Of a stretch of DNA of 64,000 nucleotides, positions 9,268 to 17,516 are shown one piece after another. Positions within the stretch are counted from its first letter, which is position 1, and the number at the start of each line of letters is the position of its first letter. The DNA comes from Fluctibacter halophilus (GTDB lineage Bacteria; Pseudomonadota; Gammaproteobacteria; Enterobacterales; Alteromonadaceae). The stretch covers positions 482,078 to 546,077 of the forward strand of contig NZ_JAJEWP010000001.1 in assembly GCF_020687825.1 (NCBI RefSeq). The letters run 5' to 3'. Both the position numbers and the translations under genes were made by a program. The notes beneath the pieces are model-generated. The model was given only the letters and a program-made list of their open reading frames with translations. It did no database searches and was not told the DNA's origin.

Positions 9268-10800
9268 ATGAAAGTCAGAGCTCAAATAGGCATGGTGCTG
9301 AATCTGGATAAGTGCATTGGTTGCCATACCTGTTCTGTAACCTGCAAAAACGTCTGGACCTCCCGAGAGGGGGTCGAGTATGCCTGGTTTAACAACGTGG
9401 AAACCAAACCTGGCATTGGCTATCCCAAAGAATGGGAAAATCAGGAGAAATGGAACGGTGGTTGGCAGCGCAGCAATAATGGCAAACTAACCCCGAAACA
9501 AGGCGGCAAGTTGCGTATCCTGGCCAATATTTTCGCGAACCCGGATTTGCCCGATATTGACGATTACTACGAACCCTTTGATTTTGACTATCAACATCTG
9601 CATAAGGCGGGTGAGAGCAAACACCAACCTGTTGCCAGACCGCGTTCCCTGATCACTGGTCAACGCATGGAAAAAATCGAGTGGGGGCCCAACTGGGAGG
9701 AAATCCTCGGCACCGAGTTTGCCAAACGTCGAAAAGACACCAACTTTAATCAAATACAGGCCGAAATGTACGGCGAATTTGAAAAGACGTTCATGATGTA
9801 TCTGCCCCGACTTTGCGAACACTGCATTAACCCAGCTTGTGTAGCTTCCTGTCCTAGTGGCGCAATCTACAAGCGTGAAGAGGACGGCATTGTCCTGATT
9901 GATCAGGACAAGTGTCGTGGTTGGCGCATGTGTGTAAGTGGATGTCCTTACAAGAAAATTTACTACAACTGGAAAACCGGTAAATCAGAAAAATGCATCT
10001 TTTGCTATCCCCGCATTGAGTCGGGACAGCCAACTGTGTGCTCTGAGACGTGTGTGGGACGTATACGGTACCTAGGGGTCATGCTGTACGACGCAGACCG
10101 CATCGAAGAAGCCGCTTCAGTGCCCAATGATCAGGATTTGTATCAGGCGCAATGCGACATATTTCTTGACCCCTTTGATCCTGAAGTGCAAGAGGCCGCG
10201 CGCAAAGAAGGCATACCTCAGGCGTGGCTGGACGCTGCACAGGCGTCGCCGGTGTACAAAATGGCCATGGATTGGAAGGTTGCACTGCCACTGCACCCTG
10301 AATACCGCACATTACCTATGGTTTGGTATGTACCGCCGTTGAGTCCAATTCAAAGTGCGGTGGAAGCCGGTAAGGTCGACTCAGACGGCGTCTTTCCTGA
10401 TATCAAGTCTCTGCGTATACCGATGAAATATTTGGCAAACATGCTCACCGCGGGCGATGAGCAACCTGTCATACATGCCTTGGAGCGCATGATGGCTATG
10501 CGCATCTTCAAACGATCACAGCAGGTGGATGGTGAGGAAAACAGCGCGGCGCTCGAGCGCGTCGGGCTGACTGTAGAACAAGTAGAAGAAATGTACCGGT
10601 ATATGGCACTCGCAAACTATGAAGATCGATTTGTTATTCCTACCAGCCACCGTGCGTATGCGGAAAGCGCGTATGACATGAAGTCGGGTTGTGGCTTTAC
10701 CTTTGGAAATGGGTGTAGTGGTGGTGATAGTGCTTCTGACTTATTTGGCGGTAAAAAGCAAACCGTGCGTCAGGTTATTCCCGTGGAGGTGCAAGACTGA
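9268..10800 (+). CDS. narH: Respiratory nitrate reductase beta subunit NarH
   Basis: Iron-sulfur electron-transfer subunit linking NarI haems to NarG, 510 residues. Four Cys groups are visible: C16/C19/C22/C26, C183/C186/C191/C195, C216/C222/C226 and the CIFC group at about 243. In the third group a Trp (CRGWRMC, W219) replaces a Cys, the hallmark of the 3Fe-4S centre of NarH. ATG start two bases after narG; the stop overlaps narJ. A full-length, intact family member. Confidence 0.98.
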   Translation: MKVRAQIGMVLNLDKCIGCHTCSVTCKNVWTSREGVEYAWFNNVETKPGIGYPKEWENQEKWNGGWQRSNNGKLTPKQGGKLRILANIFANPDLPDIDDYYEPFDFDYQHLHKAGESKHQPVARPRSLITGQRMEKIEWGPNWEEILGTEFAKRRKDTNFNQIQAEMYGEFEKTFMMYLPRLCEHCINPACVASCPSGAIYKREEDGIVLIDQDKCRGWRMCVSGCPYKKIYYNWKTGKSEKCIFCYPRIESGQPTVCSETCVGRIRYLGVMLYDADRIEEAASVPNDQDLYQAQCDIFLDPFDPEVQEAARKEGIPQAWLDAAQASPVYKMAMDWKVALPLHPEYRTLPMVWYVPPLSPIQSAVEAGKVDSDGVFPDIKSLRIPMKYLANMLTAGDEQPVIHALERMMAMRIFKRSQQVDGEENSAALERVGLTVEQVEEMYRYMALANYEDRFVIPTSHRAYAESAYDMKSGCGFTFGNGCSGGDSASDLFGGKKQTVRQVIPVEVQD

Positions 10801-11540
10801 TGGATATTCTAAAAATAATCTCGCGACTGATGGACTACCCAACACCGACGTTATTCGATCATCGTGACCAGATCCTGGACATGATCGAAGCGGATACTCT
10901 GTTACCTGAGATTGAAAAACGCCAATTGCTGTCATTTGCAACCCGTCGGTTAACCGGCGAACTGCTCGACTGGCAGGCGGATTACGATGGTTTGTTCGAG
11001 CGTGGACGCTCGTTGTCGCTGCTGATCTATGAGCATTTGCACGGTGAGTCCCGAGACAGAGGCCAGGCGATGGTCAATTTGCTCGCCCAGTATCGCGCAG
11101 CCGGATTGGATATCAGCGTGAAGGAATTACCGGATTATTTGCCCTTGTTCCTGGAGTTTCTTTCCACTCAAGGCGCGGAGAATGCCAAAGGGTGGTTGCA
11201 AGATATCGCGCCGGTTCTTGCCGTGCTTTGCGTTCGCCTGCAAAAACGTGACAGTGATTATGAGGCGCTATTTTCTGCATTACTTAGGGTGTCCTCGGCA
11301 GACATTGATCTGGAGCAGGTGCGAGAACAAATCAAAGATGAACAGCGCGATGACACCCAAAAAGCGCTGGACAAAGTCTGGGAAGAGGAAGCGGTCACAT
11401 TCGGAGCTGATGCCCAAAACAGTGGTTGTGGAACTGCAGTAACACGACCAACCGCCAATCAGCGCCGTGATCAGAATGTGCCCATCCAGTTTTTCGATGA
11501 CCCTATTCAATCCCAGTCTGGTCAAGCAATGAGGAGTTAA
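10800..11540 (+). CDS. narJ: Nitrate reductase assembly chaperone NarJ
   Basis: Cytoplasmic chaperone of the TorD/NarJ all-helical family that holds apo-NarGH until the molybdenum cofactor is inserted and membrane docking follows. 246 residues, slightly longer than the E. coli protein because of a polar C-terminal tail. The N-terminal segment (ISRLMDYPTPTLFDH) and the acidic region ELPDYLPLFLEFLS are typical. The ATG overlaps the narH stop in TGATG, so translation is likely coupled. Confidence 0.95.
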   Translation: MDILKIISRLMDYPTPTLFDHRDQILDMIEADTLLPEIEKRQLLSFATRRLTGELLDWQADYDGLFERGRSLSLLIYEHLHGESRDRGQAMVNLLAQYRAAGLDISVKELPDYLPLFLEFLSTQGAENAKGWLQDIAPVLAVLCVRLQKRDSDYEALFSALLRVSSADIDLEQVREQIKDEQRDDTQKALDKVWEEEAVTFGADAQNSGCGTAVTRPTANQRRDQNVPIQFFDDPIQSQSGQAMRS

Positions 11541-11542
11541 TC

Positions 11543-12226
11543 ATGGAATTTATCAACACGCTTTTTTTCGGGATATACCCGTATATCGCAACTGGGATCT
11601 TTTTCCTCGGTAGCCTGTTGCGGTACGACCGTGAACAGTACAGTTGGAAAACTGGCTCGAGTCAGATGCTCAGCAGCAAAAACTTTCGTATCGCCAATGT
11701 ATTATTTCATGTCGGCATTATCATGATCCTGCTAGGACACTTTGCAGGTCTTGTTTTGCCTTGGGAAATCTGGCATGCGCTGGGTATATCGCTGCCAGCT
11801 AAGCAGCTAATCGCTATGGGCGTAGGAGGATTTTTTGGCGTATTGTGCTTCATAGGACTAACCATGTTGGTGAAGCGTAGACTGTTTGACCCGCGCATCC
11901 GTGCAAACAGCAGTAAAATGGACACGGTCATACTGTTGTTGATCTATCTCCAGCTCATCGTGGGACTCGTGACCATCGTAATATCTTCCGGCCATATGGA
12001 CGGTGCCGTTATGTATAACTTGATGAGTTGGTCTCGTTATTTACTGACCTTCCGTCCGGTGGAAGCGGTTGAGTTTATTTCCAGTGTTCACCCTGTGTAC
12101 AAATTTCATGTGGCATTGGGCATTACTTTGTTTGTCCTGTTTCCGTTTAGTCGGCTGGTGCACATTTGGAGTATACCTGTTCAATATGTTCGCCGTAGCT
12201 ACCAGATTGTCAGACAAAAAGCATGA
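11543..12226 (+). CDS. narI: Respiratory nitrate reductase gamma subunit NarI
   Basis: Membrane cytochrome b subunit that oxidises quinol and passes electrons to NarH; 227 residues, the usual length. Five hydrophobic helices are visible, with His residues in helices 2 and 5 (NVLFHVGI, LLGHFAG, HPVYKFHVAL) suited to ligate two b haems. The ATG follows the narJ stop by two bases. It completes the narGHJI enzyme. Confidence 0.96.
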   Translation: MEFINTLFFGIYPYIATGIFFLGSLLRYDREQYSWKTGSSQMLSSKNFRIANVLFHVGIIMILLGHFAGLVLPWEIWHALGISLPAKQLIAMGVGGFFGVLCFIGLTMLVKRRLFDPRIRANSSKMDTVILLLIYLQLIVGLVTIVISSGHMDGAVMYNLMSWSRYLLTFRPVEAVEFISSVHPVYKFHVALGITLFVLFPFSRLVHIWSIPVQYVRRSYQIVRQKA

Positions 12227-12274
12227 GAATTCCGTTCGGCATGGACGCTGTTGATGAAACTGTAGGAGTACAAA

Positions 12275-13066
12275 ATGAGCCTCGTTAACACCCCTGAAAT
12301 AAGCGTTAATGGGACAGTGATACCGCCATCTGCTATTGATGCGGAAATCCAGTACCACCCGGCAAGCAGTCGCAGAGAAGCGATGATATTGGCTGCCCAG
12401 ACATTGATTATCGAACAGGTTCTCAAGCAGCGAGCTGAGAAACTGGGGATCTTTACATTAATACCGTCGGGCGGTATTTCAAATGATGATCTCATTGATA
12501 AGCTGTTCGAATTGGAAGTGGCTGTTCCTCAAGCAACAGTTGAAGAATGTCTCCGCTACTACAAAGCCAATCAGGAAACGTTTAAAACGGCACCACTGGT
12601 TGAGGCAAAACATATTCTGCTGGCAGCTGATCCCGAAGACATCGTACAGCGAGCGGAGGCTCGCCAATTGGCGCTGGCATTGATTGAACAGCTGTGTGAA
12701 GACGCGCTCCAGTTCAGCCGATTGGCCAGAATGTATTCTGCTTGTCCATCGAAAGAGGTGGATGGAAGCCTTGGGCAGGTCAGTCATGGGCAAACAGTGC
12801 CGGAATTTCAGAGACAGTTGTTCGCCGCACCCGAGGGACTCATGCAAAAGCCGATAGAATCGCGTTTTGGTTTTCATATCGTCTGGATTGCGAGGAAGGT
12901 AGACGGCGTATCGTTGCCCTTTGACACCGTCGAGCAGAAGATTGCCAATTATCTGAATGAAAAGGTGAGAACGAAAGCTATCGCACAGTACTTACAGCAA
13001 TTATTGGCTGACGCTGATATTGATGGGTTTGACTTTGGTATAGAGAAATCACCGTTAGTGCAATAA
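12275..13066 (+). CDS. Parvulin-type peptidyl-prolyl isomerase of the nar operon
   Basis: PpiC/parvulin-family protein of 263 residues. The rotamase domain spans about residues 107-208, with the typical VEAKHILL, DGSLGQVSHGQTVPEF and ESRFGFHIVW blocks. No signal peptide or membrane segment is seen, so it should act in the cytoplasm, unlike SurA or PpiD. It follows narI by 48 bases and is probably in the same operon. A PpiC-type gene also follows narI in Pseudomonas aeruginosa, which supports a role in folding or assembly of the nitrate reductase; the client is inferred. Confidence 0.85.
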   Translation: MSLVNTPEISVNGTVIPPSAIDAEIQYHPASSRREAMILAAQTLIIEQVLKQRAEKLGIFTLIPSGGISNDDLIDKLFELEVAVPQATVEECLRYYKANQETFKTAPLVEAKHILLAADPEDIVQRAEARQLALALIEQLCEDALQFSRLARMYSACPSKEVDGSLGQVSHGQTVPEFQRQLFAAPEGLMQKPIESRFGFHIVWIARKVDGVSLPFDTVEQKIANYLNEKVRTKAIAQYLQQLLADADIDGFDFGIEKSPLVQ

Positions 13067-13139
13067 ACCGACTACAACCCTACGCACCAACGGTAAGTGA
13101 ATTATACCTTGTGGTTGTATCGGGTGTGCAGGAGGGCAG

Positions 13140-13523
13140 TTGAGCGGTCTTGTGCAACAAAGTGAGGAAACCGCAGGTATGCCTGTCGATGACAATCCAT
13201 TCACGGCTCGTTGGACGGCAAAAGGACATACCTTGTGTCTGGGGCATTGGGAAATTCGCTATCGAAGTACGCTGCTGGAGTTACCGCCAGGTATCTGTGA
13301 AAACCCTATGGACACCTTTGGTATTTTCAGTTTTTTGTTTCCGGATGACGAGGATTATTGCGAGGGGTTGCGAGAGCCTGAATGGCTCGAAAAGCACTCC
13401 AACTGGCTAATGGATCTTTTTGAAACCTATAAAATACCTTTTGATAGTGAACATGTTTCGTGGTTTTATCATGCCGTCAATGCTGAAGACTGGCGGTGTG
13501 GCAGCTGTGGTGGTTGCCTATAA
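13140..13523 (+). CDS. Small unknown protein with Cys-rich C-terminus in the nar operon
   Basis: 127 residues, no recognised family. It is acidic and aromatic, with no signal peptide, and ends in CGSCGGCL, three cysteines spaced C-x2-C-x2-C that could bind metal or an iron-sulfur cluster or act in redox. The start is taken as TTG with AGGAGGG just upstream (spacing short); an in-frame GTG at 13152 and ATG at 13179 are alternatives. It follows the parvulin gene by 73 bases on the same strand, suggesting a nitrate-reductase accessory role, which is inference only. Confidence 0.65.
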   Translation: MSGLVQQSEETAGMPVDDNPFTARWTAKGHTLCLGHWEIRYRSTLLELPPGICENPMDTFGIFSFLFPDDEDYCEGLREPEWLEKHSNWLMDLFETYKIPFDSEHVSWFYHAVNAEDWRCGSCGGCL

Positions 13524-13646
13524 TGCCAGATTAACGGCAGTCACGGTGGTTTGGTCTTTTCAACAAATGAGCAGTGCGGCATGTGAGTGTCTAAGCATTA
13601 TTCTTTGACCTACAACACTAAGCACCCAAAAGAGTCAGGAGTCAGT

Positions 13647-14006
13647 ATGTCGGCCTTTTTGTCTTTGTTGTTGGCATACCTATTTCTTGGTTTGGCGATC
13701 ATAGGGATTTTTATCCCGGGATTGCCAACCGTGCCATTTTTGCTGTTGACAGCGTGGTTTGCGGCGCGAGGAACTGAAAAATTGCATCAATGGCTATATG
13801 CACACCCATCGTTAGGCAAATTGCTCATTGACTGGGAACAGCAAAAAGCCATTTCGAAACGAAGTAAATTACTGGCTGTCTTTATGCTGATTGTCAGCTG
13901 GTGGATTATGCATTTCAATGTGGAGAATAAATGGGTGAGTATCCTTACTGCATTATTCTTTATTCTGATTGCAGCATTTCTGTGTTCCAGGCCTGACCCT
14001 GAATAG
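13647..14006 (+). CDS. ybaN: YbaN/DUF454 family inner-membrane protein
   Basis: 119-residue membrane protein of the DUF454 family: an N-terminal hydrophobic segment running into GIFIPGLPTVPFLLLTAWFAARG, the family signature, then a polar middle and two more hydrophobic helices. ATG at 13647 is chosen because AGGAG precedes it by five bases; a longer GTG reading frame exists upstream without support. Family members occur beside respiratory and haem genes in proteobacteria, but no biochemical function is established. It is the last gene of the block before the insertion sequence. Confidence 0.75.
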   Translation: MSAFLSLLLAYLFLGLAIIGIFIPGLPTVPFLLLTAWFAARGTEKLHQWLYAHPSLGKLLIDWEQQKAISKRSKLLAVFMLIVSWWIMHFNVENKWVSILTALFFILIAAFLCSRPDPE

Positions 14007-14130
14007 AGAGAACACAATTTTGTACTTCACGTCTGGATTGTCGTTCAAATATAATACAAAAGTGTAATGTTTGTGTTGACGTTGACCTTTCCCCTTAACT
14101 AGAACCAATTTTTCGATGAGATTTTTCATA

Positions 14131-14949
14131 TTATGCTGCCCGTTTTGCATACTCAACAGGTGGCAAATAATTCAGTGAACTATGTGGACGAACATGGTTG
14201 TAGTGTTCACGCCACAGATCAATTTCATACCTTGCTTCGTCAATCGTTCTGAACCAATGTTGATTCAGACATTCATTCCTGAATTTGCCATTGAGACTTT
14301 CCACAAAGGCGTTTTGTGTTGGTTTACCTGGCTGAATAAATCCAAGCTCCACACCTGATTCTTTGCTCCAGAAGAACATGGCTTTGCTGGTGAATTCCGT
14401 ACCATTGTCACAAATCACTTTCCTGGGTTTAGTACGTTGCTCAATTAACTGACTAAGAAAACGAGCAACCTGCCTACCGCTGATGGAAACAGAGACTAAC
14501 TGGCCCACCATCTCTCGCGAGTAATCATCAACCACATTGAGTACACGGAAACGCCTCCCGTTGGCCAATTGGTCGGATACAAAGTCCATCGACCAACGCT
14601 CATTCGGTGCAGTTGGCACCTCCATCGGTTGTCTGGGGCGCGTCAACTTCTTTCGCTTCTTGGTTCTGACCTGCAACGCTTCCTCGGTGTACAACCGATA
14701 AGTACGCTTACGATTGACGACCAAGCCTTCACCTTTGAGCAGACCATGTAACATCAGGTAGCCATATCGTGGATACTGCGACGCAAGCTCTTTGAGCCTT
14801 GTTCTGACAGGAACATCGCCCTTATCCTTACGCTGATAGCGAAACGCTGTCCTGCTCACGCCAGCTAGCCTGCACGCTACTCGCTCACTCAGTTTGAATG
14901 TCTCCATCAGGTGGAGAGCAACGGGCTTTCTTGCTGCTGGCTTCACCAC
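14131..14949 (-). CDS. IS3-family transposase OrfB (DDE integrase domain)
   Basis: 272-residue catalytic part of the transposase. The rve core is visible: WSMDFVSD with the first Asp, ICDNGTEF with the second Asp, and QPGKPTQNAFVESLNGKFR with the Glu. An HTH_21-like segment precedes it. The GTG marks only the frame beginning; synthesis is expected as an OrfAB fusion by -1 frameshifting from orfA at AAAAAAG (minus strand, 14949-14955). The frame is intact, so the element may be active. Confidence 0.92.
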   Translation of the reverse strand: MVKPAARKPVALHLMETFKLSERVACRLAGVSRTAFRYQRKDKGDVPVRTRLKELASQYPRYGYLMLHGLLKGEGLVVNRKRTYRLYTEEALQVRTKKRKKLTRPRQPMEVPTAPNERWSMDFVSDQLANGRRFRVLNVVDDYSREMVGQLVSVSISGRQVARFLSQLIEQRTKPRKVICDNGTEFTSKAMFFWSKESGVELGFIQPGKPTQNAFVESLNGKFRNECLNQHWFRTIDEARYEIDLWREHYNHVRPHSSLNYLPPVEYAKRAA

Positions 14950-15206
14950 TTTTTTGACAGCACATCCTTCATGGCTTCAACTTCCAACAACTTGTCAGCC
15001 AACATCTTCTTGAGCTTGTTGTTCTCAGACTCTAGTTCCTTCAGTCGTTTGGCTTCATTTACCTCAAGTCCTGCATATTTACTTCGCCAGTTGTAAAACG
15101 TACCGCTGGATATGCCCATATCACGACAGATATCGTCAACCTTGGCTCCGGCCTCATGCTGCTTGATTGCTTTTATGATTTGCTCTTCGCTGTAACGCTT
15201 TTTCAT
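14943..15206 (-). CDS. IS3-family transposase OrfA (helix-turn-helix)
   Basis: 87-residue DNA-binding part. The N-terminal helix-turn-helix (YSEEQIIKAIKQHEAGAK, then the GISSGTFYNWRSKYAG block) is followed by a leucine-zipper-like coiled coil (LKELESENNKLKKMLADKL). This arrangement and the sequence resemble IS407-group OrfA proteins. It overlaps orfB by 7 bases at the slippery site. Confidence 0.92.
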   Translation of the reverse strand: MKKRYSEEQIIKAIKQHEAGAKVDDICRDMGISSGTFYNWRSKYAGLEVNEAKRLKELESENNKLKKMLADKLLEVEAMKDVLSKKW

Positions 15207-15445
15207 TTCGAGATCTCCATTGTCTCCAGTTTATTGGAAATCTCATCAATGTCATGGTGTTAAATTTGGGGGAGAGGTCACAACCTTAGATCCCTAAAAA
15301 AAGGTGCAAAAATCAGCTAACTTATTGATTCATAGTAAAGTGGCTGAAATATTCTGTGCTACGTATGTGCTACTAGAGAGGTTAAATAGTAGCTATTTTG
15401 GTTAATCTTTGTAAAGGATGGAATTCTTAGAGATGGCTGATAAAG

Positions 15446-15460
15446 CCTTATTCTATAAGG
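15446..15460 (-). terminator. candidate terminator of tRNA-Arg
   Basis: On the minus strand CCTTAT-AGA-ATAAGG forms a 6-bp stem followed by CTTTATC, 46 bases past the tRNA 3' end. The stem is weak and the T-run short, so this is tentative. The rest of the 15281-15506 spacer shows nothing else recognisable. Confidence 0.35.
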
Positions 15461-15506
15461 GTTTAAGGCGCTTTAGATAAATCAGGATAAATGCCAATAA
15501 ATCGAA

Positions 15507-15581
15507 TGGCGTCCCCACCAGGAATCGAACCTGGATCTAAGCCTTAGGAGGGCCTTGTTTTATCCATTAAACTACGGGGAC
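15507..15581 (-). tRNA. tRNA-Arg (anticodon CCT)
   Basis: Minus-strand cloverleaf. The acceptor GTCCCCG pairs with TGGGGAC, the anticodon stem AGGCC pairs with GGCTT around loop CTCCTAA (anticodon CCT), and the T-arm is CCAGG-TTCGATT-CCTGG. Discriminator G and an encoded CCA follow. It resembles E. coli tRNA-Arg(CCU), which reads the AGG codon. Its 3' end faces the IS and the nar block, the side where tRNA-targeting elements integrate. Confidence 0.95.
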
Positions 15582-15624
15582 GCAGGGCGAGCATTATTAC
15601 CCACCCTTGTCCTGTTTGAAAGGC

Positions 15625-16770
15625 CTAGCGGCGTGCGACAAAGTCGTTTGGTTGAATATTGCCCAGCAGGGTGTCGTCACCGGCCCTGGCGTTGGCGGTG
15701 TTGGCAAACACTTCGGTGATCCTTACACGGTGAGGATGCAGGCGGTATTGTTGCTGTAGCTGTCCACCCGGGGTATAAAACTGGCGCAGCTGGAACAGGG
15801 TCAGTTCATCCCCCACAGACAGTCCATCCCTTTCACCGAGGTCAATTTGCAGGGTCTGGTTAGTGACGTGCAATACCCGGCCATAAGCGGGCTGGCAGGC
15901 CAGAAATTCATCAATGTCCTGGGCGGCGGTTTGCAACATCCGCGTCACCGCCTGACCATAGGCCGAGCTCCACAGCGTCTGACTGTTGATGTCGACGGTG
16001 CTGTAACGGTCGAACTCCCAGGGCGCGTCGGTGGCATACCCTTGTTGCCACAATAGCTCACCTTGCTGGCCATCATAGAGACTGAACGTGATCGCCGCCT
16101 GGCGACGGGGTGGGGTATCCGCCCAGAACTGCCAGCTTGGCGTGTCTGCTTCCTGGCTGCTGATATCATCGACCTGGGCCAGCAATACATACTGACCGTT
16201 CATGCGTCGTGCCATCAGGCTGGCTTCACTGGGAGTGCCGCCGTGTTGAATATAGCGTGTATCGATGCTGGTCAGCCGCACATGCTGTGCCGATTTCCGG
16301 AACGCTTGTTTGAGCTGCAGCGGCAAGGCTTTGCCGATATCTTCAATGCCGCCCAGCGCCCCCTGGCGCTGATCGCGCAGGGTAAACCAACTGGTTACCA
16401 GCCGTTTCTGATAGTCGGCGCTGGCACAGGTGGTCTTTTGGGCAAAGATGTCGGCTCGTACGTTTACCGTTACCATGCCGTCATGGTAGATTTCGTCAAT
16501 CAGTTCCAACTGGTTCACTTCACCGGTGGTGCGGATTTCCAACTGTTCATCCTGCAGTAACCCGTTGGCCAGCATCTGCACACTCTTGACGCTGGCGCCG
16601 GCAAACAACATGGCCTGGCGCAGGGCATCCTCAGTGGCGTTACGTCGCGCCTGCTCCTTGTCACCGTTGACAATCACGGCATGACCTGACGCCTCAAACC
16701 ACGCGGCCTGCGCGGGGAACAAGGTCATCAACAAACAGCCTGTCAGTATTGTTGCTGCAAATCTTGGCAT
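15625..16770 (-). CDS. flgT: Flagellar H-ring assembly protein FlgT
   Basis: Periplasmic protein of 381 residues that builds the H ring around the LP ring of sodium-type polar flagella and helps anchor stator rings. A signal peptide is visible (residues 1-22, ending in AQA). The N-terminal domain with GDKEQARRNATEDALRQAML and the C-terminal SHS2-like and beta-rich part match Vibrio FlgT in order and length. It is divergent from flgP, the usual neighbourhood, with a weak sigma-54-like element upstream. Confidence 0.9.
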   Translation of the reverse strand: MPRFAATILTGCLLMTLFPAQAAWFEASGHAVIVNGDKEQARRNATEDALRQAMLFAGASVKSVQMLANGLLQDEQLEIRTTGEVNQLELIDEIYHDGMVTVNVRADIFAQKTTCASADYQKRLVTSWFTLRDQRQGALGGIEDIGKALPLQLKQAFRKSAQHVRLTSIDTRYIQHGGTPSEASLMARRMNGQYVLLAQVDDISSQEADTPSWQFWADTPPRRQAAITFSLYDGQQGELLWQQGYATDAPWEFDRYSTVDINSQTLWSSAYGQAVTRMLQTAAQDIDEFLACQPAYGRVLHVTNQTLQIDLGERDGLSVGDELTLFQLRQFYTPGGQLQQQYRLHPHRVRITEVFANTANARAGDDTLLGNIQPNDFVARR

Positions 16771-16867
16771 TGTCTTCGCTCTGCATTGGTCGGGCTTAAC
16801 CGGGGTGTCGGTTTGTTGACACCGCAGTGGTTAAAACACCGGAGTTGGCTCTGATAAGCGATAGGTT

Positions 16868-16881
16868 GCACATTTCGTACC
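16868..16881 (-). promoter_or_regulatory. possible sigma-54 promoter of flgT
   Basis: Minus-strand GGTACGAAATGTGC keeps the invariant GG-N10-GC spacing of sigma-54 promoters and lies about 90 bases before flgT. Agreement outside GG/GC is partial. It is divergent from the flgP element. Confidence 0.4.
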
Positions 16882-16894
16882 TGTTTTTAACACG

Positions 16895-16908
16895 GGTACA
16901 GTTCTTGC
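16895..16908 (+). promoter_or_regulatory. sigma-54 promoter of flgP
   Basis: GGTACAGTTCTTGC, with GG-N10-GC spacing and a good TTGCA -12 part, about 90 bases before the flgP start. It fits class-III flagellar control by a FlrC-type activator known in Vibrio. Confidence 0.6.
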
Positions 16909-16998
16909 AGAGTATTTAGTTGCAGAATTCAGTAACACGGTGCGCTTGCACCGCACCGTTTTGGCCACAGCCAAACCGTGACTAACAGGATGGTGGAC

Positions 16999-17466
16999 AT
17001 GACAAATCCGACAATGAAGGCAACGTGCGTTGCATTGGCCCTGGCCCTTGGGGGGTGCTCAACCCTGTTTGATAAGCGGGTTGAATATGAAGTGGTGCAG
17101 CCCGAGCAGTACCCTGTATTGACGGCAGTAGGGTATGCGCCGATCAGTGCCCAGCGTGGCGATGATGAGGCCAGCCGTAACCTGATGGCGCTCAAAGCCT
17201 CCAAGCTGGATGCCTACCGGGAATTGACCGAACAGGTGTATGGTCAGCACATTGACGGCGAGCAATCGTTGTCACAGATGGTGATGGCCGACTCGCGGCT
17301 TAAGGCATCTGTGGAAGGCGTGATCCGCGGCGCGCGGGTGGTAAAAAGCTACCCGGTCGGCAAGGACACCTATGCCACCGAACTGGAACTGGACTTTCAA
17401 CGGGTGTACGACCTGTACCTGTCGACCGCCCAGCCCCGTCGGGTTAAAGAAGTCCGTTACTACTGA
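16999..17466 (+). CDS. flgP: Flagellar outer-membrane lipoprotein FlgP
   Basis: Small lipoprotein of 155 residues, forming with FlgT an outer ring around the polar flagellum. The lipobox LALGGC lies after a short hydrophobic leader. The mature part contains the LPP20-like region RNLMALKASKLDAYRELTEQ. ATG 16999 is preferred because AGGATGG sits upstream; GTG at 16978 and ATG at 16990 are in frame. FlgO, usually encoded next to FlgP in Vibrio, is not seen. A strong bidirectional terminator follows. Confidence 0.88.
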   Translation: MTNPTMKATCVALALALGGCSTLFDKRVEYEVVQPEQYPVLTAVGYAPISAQRGDDEASRNLMALKASKLDAYRELTEQVYGQHIDGEQSLSQMVMADSRLKASVEGVIRGARVVKSYPVGKDTYATELELDFQRVYDLYLSTAQPRRVKEVRYY

Positions 17467-17472
17467 CACAAA

Positions 17473-17496
17473 AAAGGCGCCGTTGCAGGCGCCTTT
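17473..17496. terminator. bidirectional terminator between flgP and flgN
   Basis: AAAGGCGCC-GTTGCA-GGCGCCTTT is a perfect 9-bp stem with A-rich and T-rich flanks, lying between the convergent flgP and flgN genes. Confidence 0.9.
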
Positions 17497-17516
17497 ATCA
17501 TTGTTCCGTTCAGCGG

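Larger units (their letters stand above)
14083..15280 (-). mobile_element. IS3-family insertion sequence, IS407-like group
   Basis: About 1.2-kb element bounded by imperfect terminal inverted repeats: TGACCTTTCCCC at 14083 and, on the other strand, TGACCTCTCCCC ending at 15280. A shared subterminal GATGAGATTT lies near each end. It carries overlapping orfA and orfB transposase frames on the minus strand with an A6G slippery site. The 4-bp target duplication expected for this group is not seen at these ends (ACGT on the left, CAAC on the right), so the boundaries may be off by a few bases or the duplication is lost. Confidence 0.85.

Noticed and set aside
14079-15284. Target-site duplication around the IS
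   Set aside because: The four bases flanking the chosen ends (ACGT and CAAC) do not match.
15281-15506. Attachment-site repeat of the tRNA 3' end
   Set aside because: No second copy of the tRNA 3' end or integrase gene is visible in the window.
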